Shown here: positions 29,500 through 41,810 of the stretch, one piece after another | Layout of the letters: each line of letters begins with the position of its first letter | How positions within the stretch are numbered: position 1 is the stretch's first letter | Origin: Synaphobranchus kaupii | Lineage: Eukaryota > Chordata > Actinopteri > Anguilliformes > Synaphobranchidae | DNA: 64,000 nt | Reading direction: 5' to 3' | Assembly (NCBI GenBank): GCA_029718625.1 | Contig: CM056387.1 | Span: 32,868,105 to 32,932,104 of the forward strand | Program-made: the position numbers and the translations under genes | The notes under the pieces: model-generated | What the model was told of the DNA's origin: nothing | Databases searched by the model: none | The model's input: the letters and a program-made list of their open reading frames with translations, nothing else

Positions 29500-30740
29500 C
29501 TCAGCAGAAGGCTCCCATGATGCAAGTCAAGTCAGTGGCTCTGAATTAGAGCCTGCAGCAGGCCATGGGGATGCTCCTGGTCCTGCTCTGGCCCCTGCTC
29601 CTGGTTCTGCTCTGGTTTTGCTTTCTGCAGCAGCTACTGCTGCAGCGCCTGTTCTAGCTCCAAGATCCACTCTTGCCAAGTGCTCTTATTGAAGGGTTGG
29701 CATGTGGAGGGGTTGGTGGAAGTCTTGGGGACGGTCCTCAGACCTCTGCAGAGAGGAGGGAAATAGTTGATAGAATGGCACCTCACTTTGTCACAAACGG
29801 GCAGGTGTTAGTCGAAGGGGATTTTAATGTCGAACTGGGCAGGGAGAGGGATGCCAGCGCTGGGTGTGTTAAAGACTTCATGGTGTGACATGCCCTGGTA
29901 GAAGGCAGGAAAGCTATATCACCTCGACCGGATGGGCCAATGTGGTGCAATTCACGGGGGGTTGTTAGGAGGTTAGATTAGATCTTTTTTTCCATACTGT
30001 GTGTGTTTTATTAGGTCAGGGCATTTATGAGGAAGTACAGGGGTGGGGTGGGGTGACTGCGGGTGCTTTTGTGGGTATCCCTCCGGCTGTTTGGTTGTCG
30101 GTGCAGTTAAAAGGCCTAGTTAATGGGCTAAACGATTTGAATTGGCTGTGTCTACATAGGAGTTTGCCAGTGTGGGATAAACATTACAGGCACGGGCTTG
30201 TATTTATCGCATCATGTCCCAGGACGTCATGTAATGCCGATAAAACCATCAGGCATGTAAGGTGGGATTGCCCATTTGCCGGGGTGGTGTGGGCAAGAGC
30301 AGCAGGCATTGTAGGGAGGGGGGGGGGGCTTTACTCTGACATGGGCAAGGTTGGAGAGGGGCATTGGTAGGGCAGTAGCAGATACAAGGGTAAGGCTGTT
30401 ATTATGGATGATAATCTGCGTCTATAAGAGGGCTGTGGGAGACAAGGCAGGACTTTTTTTAAGTCCAATAGGGACTGGGGGGTAGAAGGAGTGGTGAGAA
30501 GAGTGGAAGGAGACTTGAGGGAGAGGATTAGGTGGGATGTAAAGAGATGGAGTCAACACGCCACACAGAAGCGGTGGAAAGAGTGTCTAGTGTCGGTGTT
30601 GGTGTTGCAGATCCCTGACTAATATGTATGGGTCAATGTATTTAGGGACCTGGAGCTCAAGGCTTTTTGGGTTTATGTTTTTGAGTGGGTTTGTACTGGC
30701 AAGACAAGTATTCTGTACTGTAATGTATTTAAAATTAATG
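29500..30740 (+). mobile_element. Degenerate Tx1/L1-like LINE fragment, copy 2
   Basis: A shorter copy of the 1030-2760 element. It lacks the ORF1 part (jump near 29685). It keeps the endonuclease fragment with GDFNVELGRERDAS (about 29815-29860) and the zinc-finger end with TIRHVRWDCPFAGVVW (about 30240-30300). No catalytic RT. Confidence 0.6.
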
Positions 30741-31354
30741 TGATTGCAGTCTGAAAGTGAGTGTGGTCACATTTTTATAGTTTGGTTCTTGATTTCTTTC
30801 TGAAATTCATTTGTATGCTGTTGCAGCCACTAAAGAAAGGGTGGGCGTGCACGGTTGTTTGGTAAGTGGAGATAAATGTCTCAGTGCATAGAATCTAAAT
30901 AATATATATATATAAAACTACAATTACTGTCTGAACATGGAGGAGCAGCATTTGGTCTAAAAGTCTCTGGAGCTGCTGATTCAGCATGTGGTGGTGATGC
31001 TATCAGGTGCAGACTAGGGGGTACATCACCACAGTTCAGAGGTACAGAGTGCTATATCAGGATTATGTGCTTTCCTCTTCAATTAGCAGGTAATCAAGGC
31101 CCTGAGATAAAGGTGTGTGGATTAGTTAGCCAGTCAATGACTTAAATGAATCACTGGTGCCAATACACACCGAAAACCAGCAGACACTGTGGCCCTCCAG
31201 AATGGGTTTCTTTCTGGCCCCTGTGGTCGAGGCCTTTTGCTGTTAGTGACATGGTTGAGAAGTCCTGACTCAGCTTGAGTGAATTCACATCCTGCTCTGA
31301 GTGTGAACTTCTCTCCTTTCTGAAGCAGCTTTTAAAGCAGAAGTGAAGCTCATA

Positions 31355-31382
31355 GGTTTTTGTCATGGTGTGAATCACTGTG
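31355..31382 (-). promoter_or_regulatory. V7 recombination signal, 12-bp spacer
   Basis: Minus strand: heptamer CACAGTG (31376-31382), 12-bp spacer, nonamer ACAAAAACC (31355-31363). Confidence 0.95.
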
Positions 31383-31895
31383 ATACCTCCTCATTAACAG
31401 AGCTGTCCCATGTGCAACAGTAATACAGTGCTGAGTCTCCTGCCTCCACATTTTTAATTATCACTCGATAATCTGATTTACTCTGATGATTGGGTGTGAA
31501 GCGAGTGGAGGAGAATCCAGCTCCATATGTGGGAGAGCTCCAACCATGATAGACATACAGCACAAACTGAGGAGCTCCACCTGGAACCTGCTTGTACCAC
31601 TTAGCTCCAGTATCAGTCACAGTCCCGAGGTTACAGTCCATAGTGGCCGTGTCTCCTTTACTCACTGTCAGAACAGGAGGCTTCTGTGTCACCACTGTCA
31701 CTCCACTCACACCTGGGAAATAAGAGGCTTTTTTTGAGATTATTAAAATCACATAAAATCACATATTGACAACATGAATATAATTAAGCAATATTGAAAG
31801 TTAAATACATGTAATATTTTAGATGGTTGTCTGCAACATGCTAGGTTTTTCTTACATGAGAGCACAGCGATGAGATTGCAGAGTGTCCCCTGCAT
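31383..31895 (-). CDS. IgL variable segment V7, intact
   Basis: Leader exon 31856-31895 (MQGTLCNLIAVLS, two changes from the usual leader) and V exon 31383-31712, with good splice sites. The frame is open through TMDC, WYKQVPGGAPQFVLYVYHGW, YGAGFSSTRF and ALYYC, ending CTWDSSVNEEV. The CDR3 opens with a second Cys directly after the conserved one (YYCCTW), which could leave a free thiol. Nearest relative in the window is V1. Promoter boxes at 31986-32040. Same orientation as J and upstream of it, so usable in principle. Confidence 0.92.
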
Positions 31896-31899
31896 GTTG

Positions 31900-32395
31900 T
31901 CAGTGTGTGGTGTGAACGTCCCTTACTGTCCAGTTGAGAGATGAGCAGGTTGGAGTGTGAGGAGAGGAGAGGCTGCAGGACCCAGCTATAAGGGGCCGGT
32001 CAGGGAGGTGGAGAGGGAGGAGCTTCTGCACTCAGCCAATCAAGGGTTTTGGGCAACAAAATAAATGATTTTTCCTATAACATTGTTGCTCATACGGCAA
32101 AATGGTTGTCAGTTATAAAGGAAAATAAGCAGGAAGACATTTTACCAGCTATTTTATGTGGCTTTCAAGCAGGTTAAATTATTTTATTTTTTTTACATTT
32201 TCCCATTAATTTTCGCCAATCTGTATTTTTTCTTCAACACCTTCATCATGATATAATGAATCTCACCTCAGGAAATAATATAACAATTACCGCTGTGCAA
32301 AAATTATTGGATGATTTGATGCTATCCTCTGATGGAGGTAGTGTGACGTGATTATTGAGGAACTTGACTTCAACTCTGGGTTCAATTCAAGCCTG
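31900..32395. other. V7 upstream flank
   Basis: Promoter, then AT-rich non-coding sequence matching 391-860. No gene seen. Confidence 0.6.
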
Positions 32396-32539
32396 GCTTC
32401 AATTTCTAGGCGGGAACCTGACGTGCTTCAATAAATATGCAGCTGTATAAATAGATTCCATGTAAACAATAATATAAGCTGTGTTAATAGCTCTGGATAA
32501 TCATCCCTGCTGAATACCTCAGCAGAAGGCTCCCATGAT

Positions 32540-33723
32540 GCACGTCAAGTCACTGGCTCTGAAATAGAGCCTGCAGGAGGCCATGGGGATGCTCCTGGTC
32601 CTGCTCTGACCCCTGCTCCTGGTTCTGCTCAGGTTTTGCTTTCTGCAGCAGCTACTGCTGCAGCGCCTGTTCCAGCTCCAAGATCCACTCTTGCCAAGTA
32701 CTCTAGCTCGGCTGCGCGTGTGCAGGGTTTTTTCAGATCTTTGGGCCTAGTTCCGCTCCTGTTCCGGCTGCGTCAACATCCACGGCAGGAGCTTTTGGGG
32801 TGGTGTCAACGGAAGCTGATGTTCCGGGAGCCGTAGTGTCAGCAGAGGGAGGATCACCAGAGCTGTTTTTTCCTGTGGCACCGGGGGTTCAAGTAGAGCA
32901 GGGGTGGGCAACACCAGGCCTCGCGGGCCGGTGTGTATGCAGGTTTTTGCTGCCACCAGTTAACAATTATTTAATTAGCCCAATCGTTTACATGATCTGA
33001 TATTTTAATCTACATATCCGCGATATGAACAACAGCTGATGAATGTTCTTGTGCCGGTATGCGTGTATTGTAGCGTTTTATCGTTCTGTAATTTACGAGT
33101 GAATCGTGATTGTGTGTATGACTAATTAGCTGATTGAGCCGTGGTAACTGGTGGCAGCAAAAACCTGCATACACACCGGCCCGCGAGGCCTGGAGTTGCT
33201 TACCCCTGAAGTAGAGCCTTTGTTGCCCACTGCGGAGGGGGTGGGGCTCATGACAACGGTGGGCCTGGAGACCCCGGCGTCATGGGGGGACAGTCCTTTT
33301 TCAGAAGTGGATGAAGCGGCGGAGTGGGCGAGGCCTTTAGTGAGGAAGCGCACACTGTCAGGGACAATGGATGGTCCAAAGGTGAACAAGGAGTTGTGTC
33401 AGGTAACACTGTCCAACCGGTTTGCGACACTGGAGGGGGAGGGGGATCAGGCTGGAACTGATTTGGAGATGGATGTGGGTTCACCGTCCGGCCTTATTGA
33501 GGGTTGGCATGTGGAGGGGTTGGTGGAAGTCTTGGGGACGGTCCTCAGAGCTCTGCAGAGAGGAGGGAATTGGTTGATAGAATGGCACCTGACTTCGTCA
33601 CAAATGGGCAGGTGTTAGTCAGAGGGGATTTTAATGTTGAACTGGGCAGGGGCAGGGATGCCAGCGCTGGGTGTGTTAAAGGCTTCATGGCGGGACATGC
33701 CCTGGTAGACGGCGGGAAAGCTA
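32540..33723 (+). mobile_element. Degenerate Tx1/L1-like LINE fragment, copy 3
   Basis: Homologous to copy 1 (1030-1945): ORF1-like end (about 33220-33500, RKRTLSGTMDG and TLSNRFATLEGE) and the start of the endonuclease fragment (RGDFNVELGRGRDAS). It runs into the 500-N gap and carries a hAT-like MITE that copy 1 lacks. Confidence 0.6.
32899..33208. mobile_element. hAT-type MITE
   Basis: 310 bp with long terminal inverted repeats (CAGGGGTGGGCAAC... and ...GTTGCTTACCCCTG; about 60 bp each). It is flanked by an 8-bp duplication AAGTAGAG (32891-32898 and 33209-33216). The empty site is visible in LINE copy 1 near 1430-1440. Confidence 0.9.
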
Positions 33724-34223
33724 NNNNNNNNNNNNNNNNNNNNNNNNNNNNNNNNNNNNNNNNNNNNNNNNNNNNNNNNNNNNNNNNNNNNNNNNNNNNN
33801 NNNNNNNNNNNNNNNNNNNNNNNNNNNNNNNNNNNNNNNNNNNNNNNNNNNNNNNNNNNNNNNNNNNNNNNNNNNNNNNNNNNNNNNNNNNNNNNNNNNN
33901 NNNNNNNNNNNNNNNNNNNNNNNNNNNNNNNNNNNNNNNNNNNNNNNNNNNNNNNNNNNNNNNNNNNNNNNNNNNNNNNNNNNNNNNNNNNNNNNNNNNN
34001 NNNNNNNNNNNNNNNNNNNNNNNNNNNNNNNNNNNNNNNNNNNNNNNNNNNNNNNNNNNNNNNNNNNNNNNNNNNNNNNNNNNNNNNNNNNNNNNNNNNN
34101 NNNNNNNNNNNNNNNNNNNNNNNNNNNNNNNNNNNNNNNNNNNNNNNNNNNNNNNNNNNNNNNNNNNNNNNNNNNNNNNNNNNNNNNNNNNNNNNNNNNN
34201 NNNNNNNNNNNNNNNNNNNNNNN
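33724..34223. other. Assembly gap, 500 N
   Basis: Unknown sequence. The round length suggests a placeholder, so true size is unknown. Open frames spanning it are meaningless. Confidence 1.
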
Positions 34224-35320
34224 TCCCTGGATAGCACGTGCTGCTCTGGAGACTCTTGGCCTGTAACATCGTGATTCCAGAGACCTCTTGACGCACATAC
34301 TCCCAACCACTGCTTTTTTACACTCGGCAGTCCCTCAATTCAGCTGCGCAGTCAGGTGTCAAGTGTTGTCAGTGACAAGCTATTCATCAAACACTTCATA
34401 TGCAGGTAGGACAGGCAGAGTGCAGGCAGTCACAGGTATGAGACGAGAAGAGTGGAGATGACTGACTGAAACCCATCCCACTGTGTGTGACGCTATGTCC
34501 AGTTATGTGCCCATTTATAGGACTTTTTTTGGGGCGCTTCTGGCCATAGTTGGTCTAAACAGCTTTTTTGGCAGGGCAGGGCTACCCGGAAGCTCCACAA
34601 ACCACGTTTTTTCGCTCCTCTAAAATGCCACCATTCTGTAGTTTAAATTATTTTGTATTTCGTATTCCATGTCAATATTTGTTAGACTACTGTATGTACA
34701 CTATATGTGTCTGAGCATGCTTTCTCTCCCTCACTGGAATTAGGATGGCAGGGATGCCATCCGCCAAGTTACGGGTTAGTGAGGAATGCCCCATACCTAC
34801 ACGGCAACGGGAGTTTGCCACTTTTCAGGGTTTCCTACAGATTATACATAGCAGATATATTTATATAAATTAATAGATTTGTTTCACACATAATTAAAAG
34901 TAATTTTTAGCATAGCTTTAGCCACATCCCACTAACGTTGAAATTGTCACCCAATTGGACTGAACAACTGTAATAGAATTGATGCCCTGCAGTTTCCTCT
35001 TTAACCGTAAGATGTCACTACTTGATTGAAGTAAATCAATTGAAGTAAATCAATTTTGTTGATTACTAGCCATCCGCTCTTTTCCCACAAGGTGGCAGCG
35101 TTGGCTAGTAGGCCTACTGTCAACTATTATTTCAGTGGTTGCTCTTACCTAAGATTGTGGAGCCCGTATCTTCAGTATTAGGATTCCAGTAGCATCGTGA
35201 TCCAATTTGAATGTTTATGGTTGACTTAGTTTAGTATTCATTGGGAAGTTAAATGGGATGTGATTGGAGTAATTTAATTGACAGTTCATATTTTTGTGAT
35301 ACAACCTTCACGTGTGTCTG
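34224..35320. other. No recognised feature
   Basis: Unique-looking non-coding sequence after the gap. I see no gene, RNA or named repeat. Confidence 0.5.
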
Positions 35321-35324
35321 GAAC

Positions 35325-35600
35325 ATTACATTACAATTATTTGGCAGACGCTTTTATCCAAAGCGATGTACAATAAGTGCATTTTGAAGGTCATTGACGC
35401 GGCTACAAAGCAAATCCGACAAAGCACAACTTTCTCACAGCGTAGGAGCTATCCCTAATAATAAACATGAGTAGTACACTGAGTCAGCTATACATTCTGA
35501 ACTATAAAATAACCAAAAACACAAGTTAAATAGAAAACACGCTTAGTCGAGGTGGAGTCTGAAAAAGTGCGTTTTCAGACCACGACCGAAAACAGACAGT
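35325..35600. repeat. SINE/LINE-tail repeat
   Basis: It begins with 'cattacattacaattatttggcagacgcttttatccaaagcgatgtacaa', a widespread fish repeat end. The extent on the right is uncertain. Confidence 0.5.
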
Positions 35601-35936
35601 GTATTGAAGAAAAATGTATTGTTCTTTACAAATTACTGGAGGACATTTCTTGTCCTGGTTTGCATAAAAGTTGAAATTATGAGGTGGAAAGTCCAGGGTT
35701 TACAAAGTAAAAGACCTGCCATGTGTTTATTTCACCCATGAATTCAGCCAGCTGAATTTCACTAATTAGTTCTACCTTCTGACTGAACAATTGTGCTGTT
35801 TCTTTGCCCCACCCATAATAACGAGGTCTGCATTGTAGTGACCTACTAATTGTTCTAAATCAGATACTTTTACAGAATATTGAATGACGATTTATCCTCA
35901 TAAAGTATGTATCTCAAATTGGACATGAGATATACA

Positions 35937-36155
35937 GTGCCCTCCACAATTATTGGCACCCCTGGTAAAGATGAGTAAAAAGAGTTATAAAAAATTCACC
36001 TTTTGGTGAATTAGCTTAATCTCACACTGAAAAAATGAGAAAGATCCAACCTTTAATTGAAGTAAATTTATTCTGAGAAAAAAAAAATCCCTCATCAAGA
36101 AATAATTATTTTAAACAAAACCACAATTATTGGCACCCCTAGAAATTTTATGAAC
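35937..36155. repeat. Tc1-like MITE fragment
   Basis: Starts 'cagtgccctccacaattattggcacccctgg' and again contains 'acaattattggcacccct' near 36123, a known style of fish Tc1-type non-autonomous element. A related piece in the opposite orientation is near 53270-53300. No transposase. Confidence 0.55.
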
Positions 36156-36825
36156 AAAGCAGTAATTGAACTTTTTGTAAAAAGAAGGATGGCTATACCG
36201 AAAATAACCTGATCCCCCACACTGTTGCAACACTTATTGCAACACCATGTGGCCAATCAGCACTATATTGAGTTCTCCAACACCCCCTGCTGATAGGCTC
36301 ACAAAGTTTCATGTTGTTATGTGAATCCGTTGTTAAGTTGCTTTTTTGGGTAATTGGTCTGAACAATCTTTCCACAAAGTTTAGTGGTGTTACGTGAATC
36401 CCTTTGGAAGTTATGTGTGTCTTTACATAAATTAATGGGCCAAAGTGTGACATTAGGGTCAAAATTTCAAAGTGGTGTAATCCATATAAAAAAGTGTTTA
36501 GCACATAGCTTAGGATGTCTAGTTTCAGGAAAAAAAAGTTGTTGTATGCAGAATTTGATTAAAAATTGTCCTATGGATAACATACATGGCCCTGTGTAAT
36601 GGATACACTAACGTCTCATAGCATTACTGACCTCATTGTCAAAATGACTGTACTGAAAACATGTTTTTTGTTTTTTTATAATGTTAGAAATAATTGGTAA
36701 CACAACATCAGTTTATTTTCAAAATTACATAAATATATAGGTTAATTCATATTTCTGATACAATCCAACAAGAACACACAGTGTTATGAAAAGAACCCGT
36801 CGACCACAGATTTCATGTCATTTGA
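36156..36825. other. No recognised feature
   Basis: AT-rich sequence with no gene or clear repeat that I can support. Confidence 0.4.
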
Positions 36826-36829
36826 GTGA

Positions 36830-37215
36830 ATTCAATCAATCAAATTGTATTTATAGAGCACATTCCTTCCATAAAGCAGCTCAATGTGCTTTACAATAGA
36901 AGTAATACCATAGGGCAATAAACAGAGAATAATAATAGAATTAAAATACAATATAAAATAATAAAGAATAAAATAATTAAAAAAATAACATACAACTTAC
37001 ATGCACAATCCCAATCAGTTAAATGCAGCATTAAAAATATAAGTTTTCAGATTCTTCTTAAAACCCTCTAGTGTAGGGTGTTTCTTAACTCAATTGGTCG
37101 GCTATTCCACAGGTAGGGTGCATAAAAACTAAAGGCTGCTTCCCCTGCTGTCTTTGTTTTAACTCTGGGAATAGTAAGGAAGCAGGTACCAGATGATCTA
37201 AGGGACCTGGGGTTC
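36830..37215 (-). mobile_element. L2-like LINE 3' fragment
   Basis: Read on the minus strand it has the end of an RT reading frame (an FSFYAPYLWN-like stretch near 37110-37160) and the 3' tail style of L2-type elements (reverse of 'ttgtatttatagagcac...cagctcaatgtgctttaca'). Same pattern as the L2-like element end at 56.1-56.85 kb. Confidence 0.6.
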
Positions 37216-37544
37216 ATTCCAATCGCTTATTTTCACTCCTTGCATCCTTTCCTCGCATCCTTTCCTTACTCCTTAGCTCCGCCCAATGGAGGACACAGGG
37301 AAAGGATACAAGGATCAGATACAAGGATGGAGGAATTGAGGAAACATGCATTAGGCCAATGGAATGTCCTTGCTCAATCCAGCATCAGCGTCATATTATA
37401 GTTACGTGCTTAACTATAATCCTTTTTAGTCTCTTTTTTCATGAATAAACATGACTTTTGTTAGGGTCAGAGGTTTAGAAAAAAGTTTACCGTTCTTTAC
37501 CAGCTGTCTCCTATCTGACAGGAAGTCAAAGATCCAGTAACACA

Positions 37545-38125
37545 GAGGCTGCGTCCCAATATTCTTTACTCCCCACCTGGGCTGCGTCCCAATATTCTTC
37601 ACTCCCCACCTCCCTTCCTCCACTCCCCCACTACCACTCCTCTCCTACCCAGAAGTATGCAAAACTGCCTGAACGTTTCGAGTACAAGTATTTGCACGTA
37701 CAGTATACAATGTACCTGACATTGCGGTTTGCGTCGAGACATTAATTCATATGTAACCATTAATACGTAATTAAGATGTAATCAGCGACATTAGATTAAA
37801 ACACAAAGATCTGTTTCCGGGGCAAGGAGGAGAGGAGATGGTAGTGGAGGAAAGGAGGGTGCATTTTTCGAGTATTGGGACGCACTCCTCCTTTGCTCCA
37901 CTCCTCTCCTACCGGAAGTATGTGGAGGAATGGAGGGGCGGAATGGAGGGGAGGAATGGATGGGAGTAGTGGAGGGGAGGAAAGCAGAGAACGAGGAGCC
38001 GTGAAGAAAATTGGGACAGCTAATCCGCTTCATCGTCATCAAAATCGCCGTCAACTATTGATGAAGTTGTCCTATCATGACTGGAGGAAAGGAGGGTGCA
38101 TTTTTCGAGTATTGGGACGCACCCC
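37545..38125. mobile_element. Cluster of MITE ends
   Basis: Repeated and inverted ends: 'gctgcgtcccaatattcttcactcc' at about 37547 and 37579, with 'gagtattgggacgcac' at about 37869 and 38107. They form nested inverted-repeat elements of a few hundred bp. No transposase. Confidence 0.65.
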
Positions 38126-38655
38126 GTGATTGGCTCACTCCCATCACCTGGAGCTCGTTCGGTAGCTTACAGTACAATTGTGTTAAATGCCGAGGCGTAG
38201 GTGGCAGGGACCTCTAGGTGCTGTAGGATGGTATGTAGACACAGAGACATTGCATGCTCTACAGGCCTTTTGGAATGGGTCCAGCTCTACATTAGCTAGC
38301 AAGTTCTGGTCTGATAACAAACTCTGCAATCTATTAATCAGGAGTGTTATCCCAGATTTGTCTGGTCCCTGCCTAGAATCCATCACTACAATATTAACAG
38401 ACAGATAAATAACTTGTGTTCAAATGCAATAGAACACAGTGGAGTAGTGCACTATGAATGATAACTTCAATAGAGTAAACAGATGGTGCAAATTAGAGGG
38501 CTTTAGATGGAAATTAGGAAAAGGTAAGACCAAGTTTAGGAAAAAATCTTTATTTCCCAAGTTACCCCTATGAGGGCCCCTTGGGAAAGAAAAGTTTGCA
38601 CTGGCCATTCAGTGTAATGCAGCCTTTAAGTAGGAAGAATTTGGTCCCTCTTGTG
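38126..38655. other. No recognised feature
   Basis: A short open frame at 38187-38408 has no family I recognise and is probably chance or repeat debris. Confidence 0.4.
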
Positions 38656-38659
38656 TTGA

Positions 38660-38970
38660 TGTTTTACCAGCGTTTGTTTAACCCGCCTGGGAATATGGTG
38701 AGTTTTCTAATCCAATGTCTTTCTGTCCTACGTCTGTCCTCCTGTGTCCAGTTAATGTTTGAATGGAGGCCCGATATTTCTACTACTTCAAGTCCATGGT
38801 GTAGGAAATGAGCCACTATGTGTGTGTCTGTTTTCCTATGATTTCTTATGTTGTATATGTGTTGTGCCACAACACATGTGTTCTGGTCTTGATTGTATTT
38901 CCTGTTTCTCCTACATATATTATGTTGCAGTGTTTGCATTTTATGACATATATGCAGTTATAGTGTTAAC
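38660..38970 (-). pseudogene. GIY-YIG endonuclease remnant (Penelope-like)
   Basis: On the minus strand one frame has CKHCNIIYVGETGNTIKTR (about 38883-38942). A shifted frame has NIRNHRKTDTHIVAHFLHHG, then ERHWIRKLTIFPGGLN. This is the order found in the GIY-YIG endonuclease at the C-terminus of Penelope-like retroelements (GETG near the start, His in the middle, WI..L and P.GLN at the end). A frameshift separates the halves and no RT was recognised beside it. Confidence 0.6.
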
Positions 38971-40199
38971 TGTGATTGTTTGTTTAATAAAGTATGTTGT
39001 GTTTGTAGTGTTGTTTTTCACTGTTGTGGCCTGTTTGTAAAATATCGGGCCTTGTGTGGATAAAATGTTGATTTCCGGTAGTTTACTACTTACCAGATGA
39101 TTCTCAAGGTTTTTGTTTTTTTTGTAGGCCGAAACGATTTTGTATTCCTGAAGCAAGTCTGTGTTTTGCAGAATCCTGGCCAGGTTTTGTTTAATTTTTC
39201 TGTTCGCTATTTGGCTGTTTTAATGACATCTTGATGTCTTATTCCGAAAGGGTGATGAGGGGTTCTGAAATATGTTTGATAATGCTATTAGTTTTGATCA
39301 ATTTTTCAGATATTTCAAATGTATATTTCATGAACATTATATGCTCAAGTGAAAGTACATATGATGCCCATTCAGAAACTTAAAATTATATTGATGTGCA
39401 TTCCACAGCAAGTGCTGCTGGCATTTGAACTGAGGTCCTTTTTGGCACAGAGCACTATCGGCCATTCCGAGCTTCCTTCCGCCGTTCCATTCCGGCTTTT
39501 ACCCAGGTCCGTTTAGGTTGGCTGAGGGCGTTCTTTCCATAGTCTAGTCTTTCCTCCTGCTTGTTATGTATATACCTATTTTTATACAGTCTATGGTATA
39601 GACCGGTTTCTCACCAACGTCACAGTAGAGGTGCGCATGCAACACTGGGACAGAATATTCAATATTGCAAAAGAAATCAACATCAACTTGTAATTGTAGA
39701 AGCTGAAATGGATGATGAAAGTCACTTGTTTGACATCAAATATCTTAGTTACATCACTGAGATAGCTAAGCAGTTTGGTGTAAATATGAGTAATATTTAT
39801 TCAATTTAGTAAATGTCCTGAAGTAGGCTATGTTATGTTGCCACCTCATCATATAAATTAGGCACTCAGTTTGAATGAAAACAACTGACCGTAGCTGTGG
39901 TTTTGAAGCAAATGGAATAACGTTAGGTGGGCTAACCATGACGGAGAACATACGTGAGACTATTTTGACCCAATATCAAATGACGTTAGAATTTAATTCT
40001 AAGTTTATGCAAGTGACAGCGAACCTAGCGTAATGGAGCTCGGTCAAGCTATCCGCTCTTTAAAAATGTTCGGTCAAACTATCCGTTCGTCAATTTTGTG
40101 TGCGCATCTACACTGCGTATAGTGGCAGAACCACGACGTCTTTAGGTAACGCCCTTGTGCGGAAAAAGGCAGAAAACACGCCGCCTGATAAAATTTGCG
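38971..40199. other. No recognised feature
   Basis: Non-coding sequence without a gene or named repeat that I can support; short open frames look random. Confidence 0.4.
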
Positions 40200-41440
40200 G
40201 TACCGTCTTTACTGACTGTAGAGGTTTTGAGATATGACCATTTGAGGCAATTGTAGCTGTATATAGGAGTATATGGCAAGGATACATTTGACAGTACATT
40301 ACATAGGTTTTCTCCATAAATAGCCCACATTTTCAGCAGATTTGTGATCAGCAAGGTCCAGAGAGTCCATGTGAGAGACCATTACACAGAATGGTTCCAT
40401 AATTACTGAAGACTAGTGTTTAAGTGAAGGATTACAAAGGCCCTCTGTAGGCATATCAAGTATTATTACTGTGGACATTTTGAAATATGGCCATTTATGT
40501 TAATTATTGCTATATATGGATGTATATGACAACGCTATATTTGAGTTTCCTTTACACAGGATTTCCCCATAACTCAACTGAATGATGATGAACAAGGTCC
40601 ATTCTATGTGCCTGCCAAGAATAAAGACATTCTACTGTTGAACTTTTCAGATATGACTATTTCTGTTCTTGATTGCTTTATATGAGTGCACTGTATATGG
40701 GAACACTAATATTGACAGGCCATTACACAGGGTTTTCCCAGAATTACTTACAGAGGTCAGTTGAGTGACATTTAGCAAGGCCCCTTCTATATGCATGCCA
40801 AGTATGAAGACATTCTACTGTGGAACTTTTGAGATAGGACCATTTATGTTCTTTATTGCTGTATATGGGTGCATATGGCAACACTATCATTGACAGGCAT
40901 TACACAAGACTTTCCCACAATTACTTACGAAGGTCAACTGATTGACAATTACCAAGTCCCATTCTATATGCCTGCCAAGCATGAAGACATTCTACAGTGG
41001 TAATATTGAGATATGCCCAATTATGTGAATTATTGCTGTATATGGGTGTATAGGGCAACACTAACATTGACAGGCATTACACAAGAATTTCCCATAATTA
41101 CTTACAAAGGTCAACAGGCTAACATGTACACAGGCCCATTCTATATGCCTGCCAAGTATGAAGGAGTTTTACTGTGGTAATATTGAGATATGCCCAATTA
41201 TGTTAATTATTTCTGTATATGGGTATATAGGGCAACACTAACATTGAAAGGCATTACACAAGATTTTCCCATAATTACTTACAAAGGTCAACTGGGTAAC
41301 ATTTGCAAAGGCCCATTCTGTATGCCTGCCAAGTATGAAGACATTCTACTGGGGAAATATTGAAATATGCCCAGTTATGTTCATTATTACTGTATATGGG
41401 TATATCGGGCAACACTAACATTGAAAGGCATTACACAAGA
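40200..41440. repeat. ~177-bp tandem (satellite-like) array
   Basis: About six to seven diverged units. The cue 'ttgagatatgcccaattatgt' and its variants recur at about 40829, 41006, 41183 and 41360 (177 bp apart), with longer-spaced, more diverged units at the left. Each also has 'catatgcctgccaagtatgaagacattctact' variants. Confidence 0.85.
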
Positions 41441-41757
41441 CATAAATGGTCCTATCTCAAAAGTTCCACAGTAGAATGTCTTCATACTTGGCGGCATGCA
41501 TATAGAAGGGGCCTTGCTAAATGTCACTCAACTGACCTTTGTAAGTAATTCTGGGAAAACTCTGTGTAATGGTCTGTCAATATTAGTGTTCCCATATACA
41601 GTGCACTCATATAAAGCAATCAAGAACAGAAATAGTCATATCTGAAAAGTTCAACAGTAGAATGTCTTTATTCTTGGCAGGCACATAGAATGGACCTTGT
41701 TCATCATCATTCAGTTGAGTTATGGGGAAATCCTGTGTAAAGGAAACTCAAATATAT
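40534..41757. repeat. Large inverted repeat within the array
   Basis: 41440-41757 is close to the reverse complement of 40534-40858 (for example 'gaacttttgagataggaccatttatg' against 'cataaatggtcctatctcaaaagttc'). The arms are about 320 bp with a ~580-bp spacer. The right arm ends abruptly at V-intron sequence. Confidence 0.85.
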
Positions 41758-41810
41758 GATTAATACAAGTAACACAATTCAAATTCAATGGGTGAGTCGT
41801 GGATTCTTAC

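Noticed and set aside
33504..34310. Open frames crossing the N gap
   Set aside because: They consist mostly of undetermined residues, and the sequence inside the gap is unknown.
40200..41440. CRISPR-like array
   Set aside because: Repeat units of ~177 bp with no short constant repeat and unique spacer pattern, and the genome is a vertebrate's.
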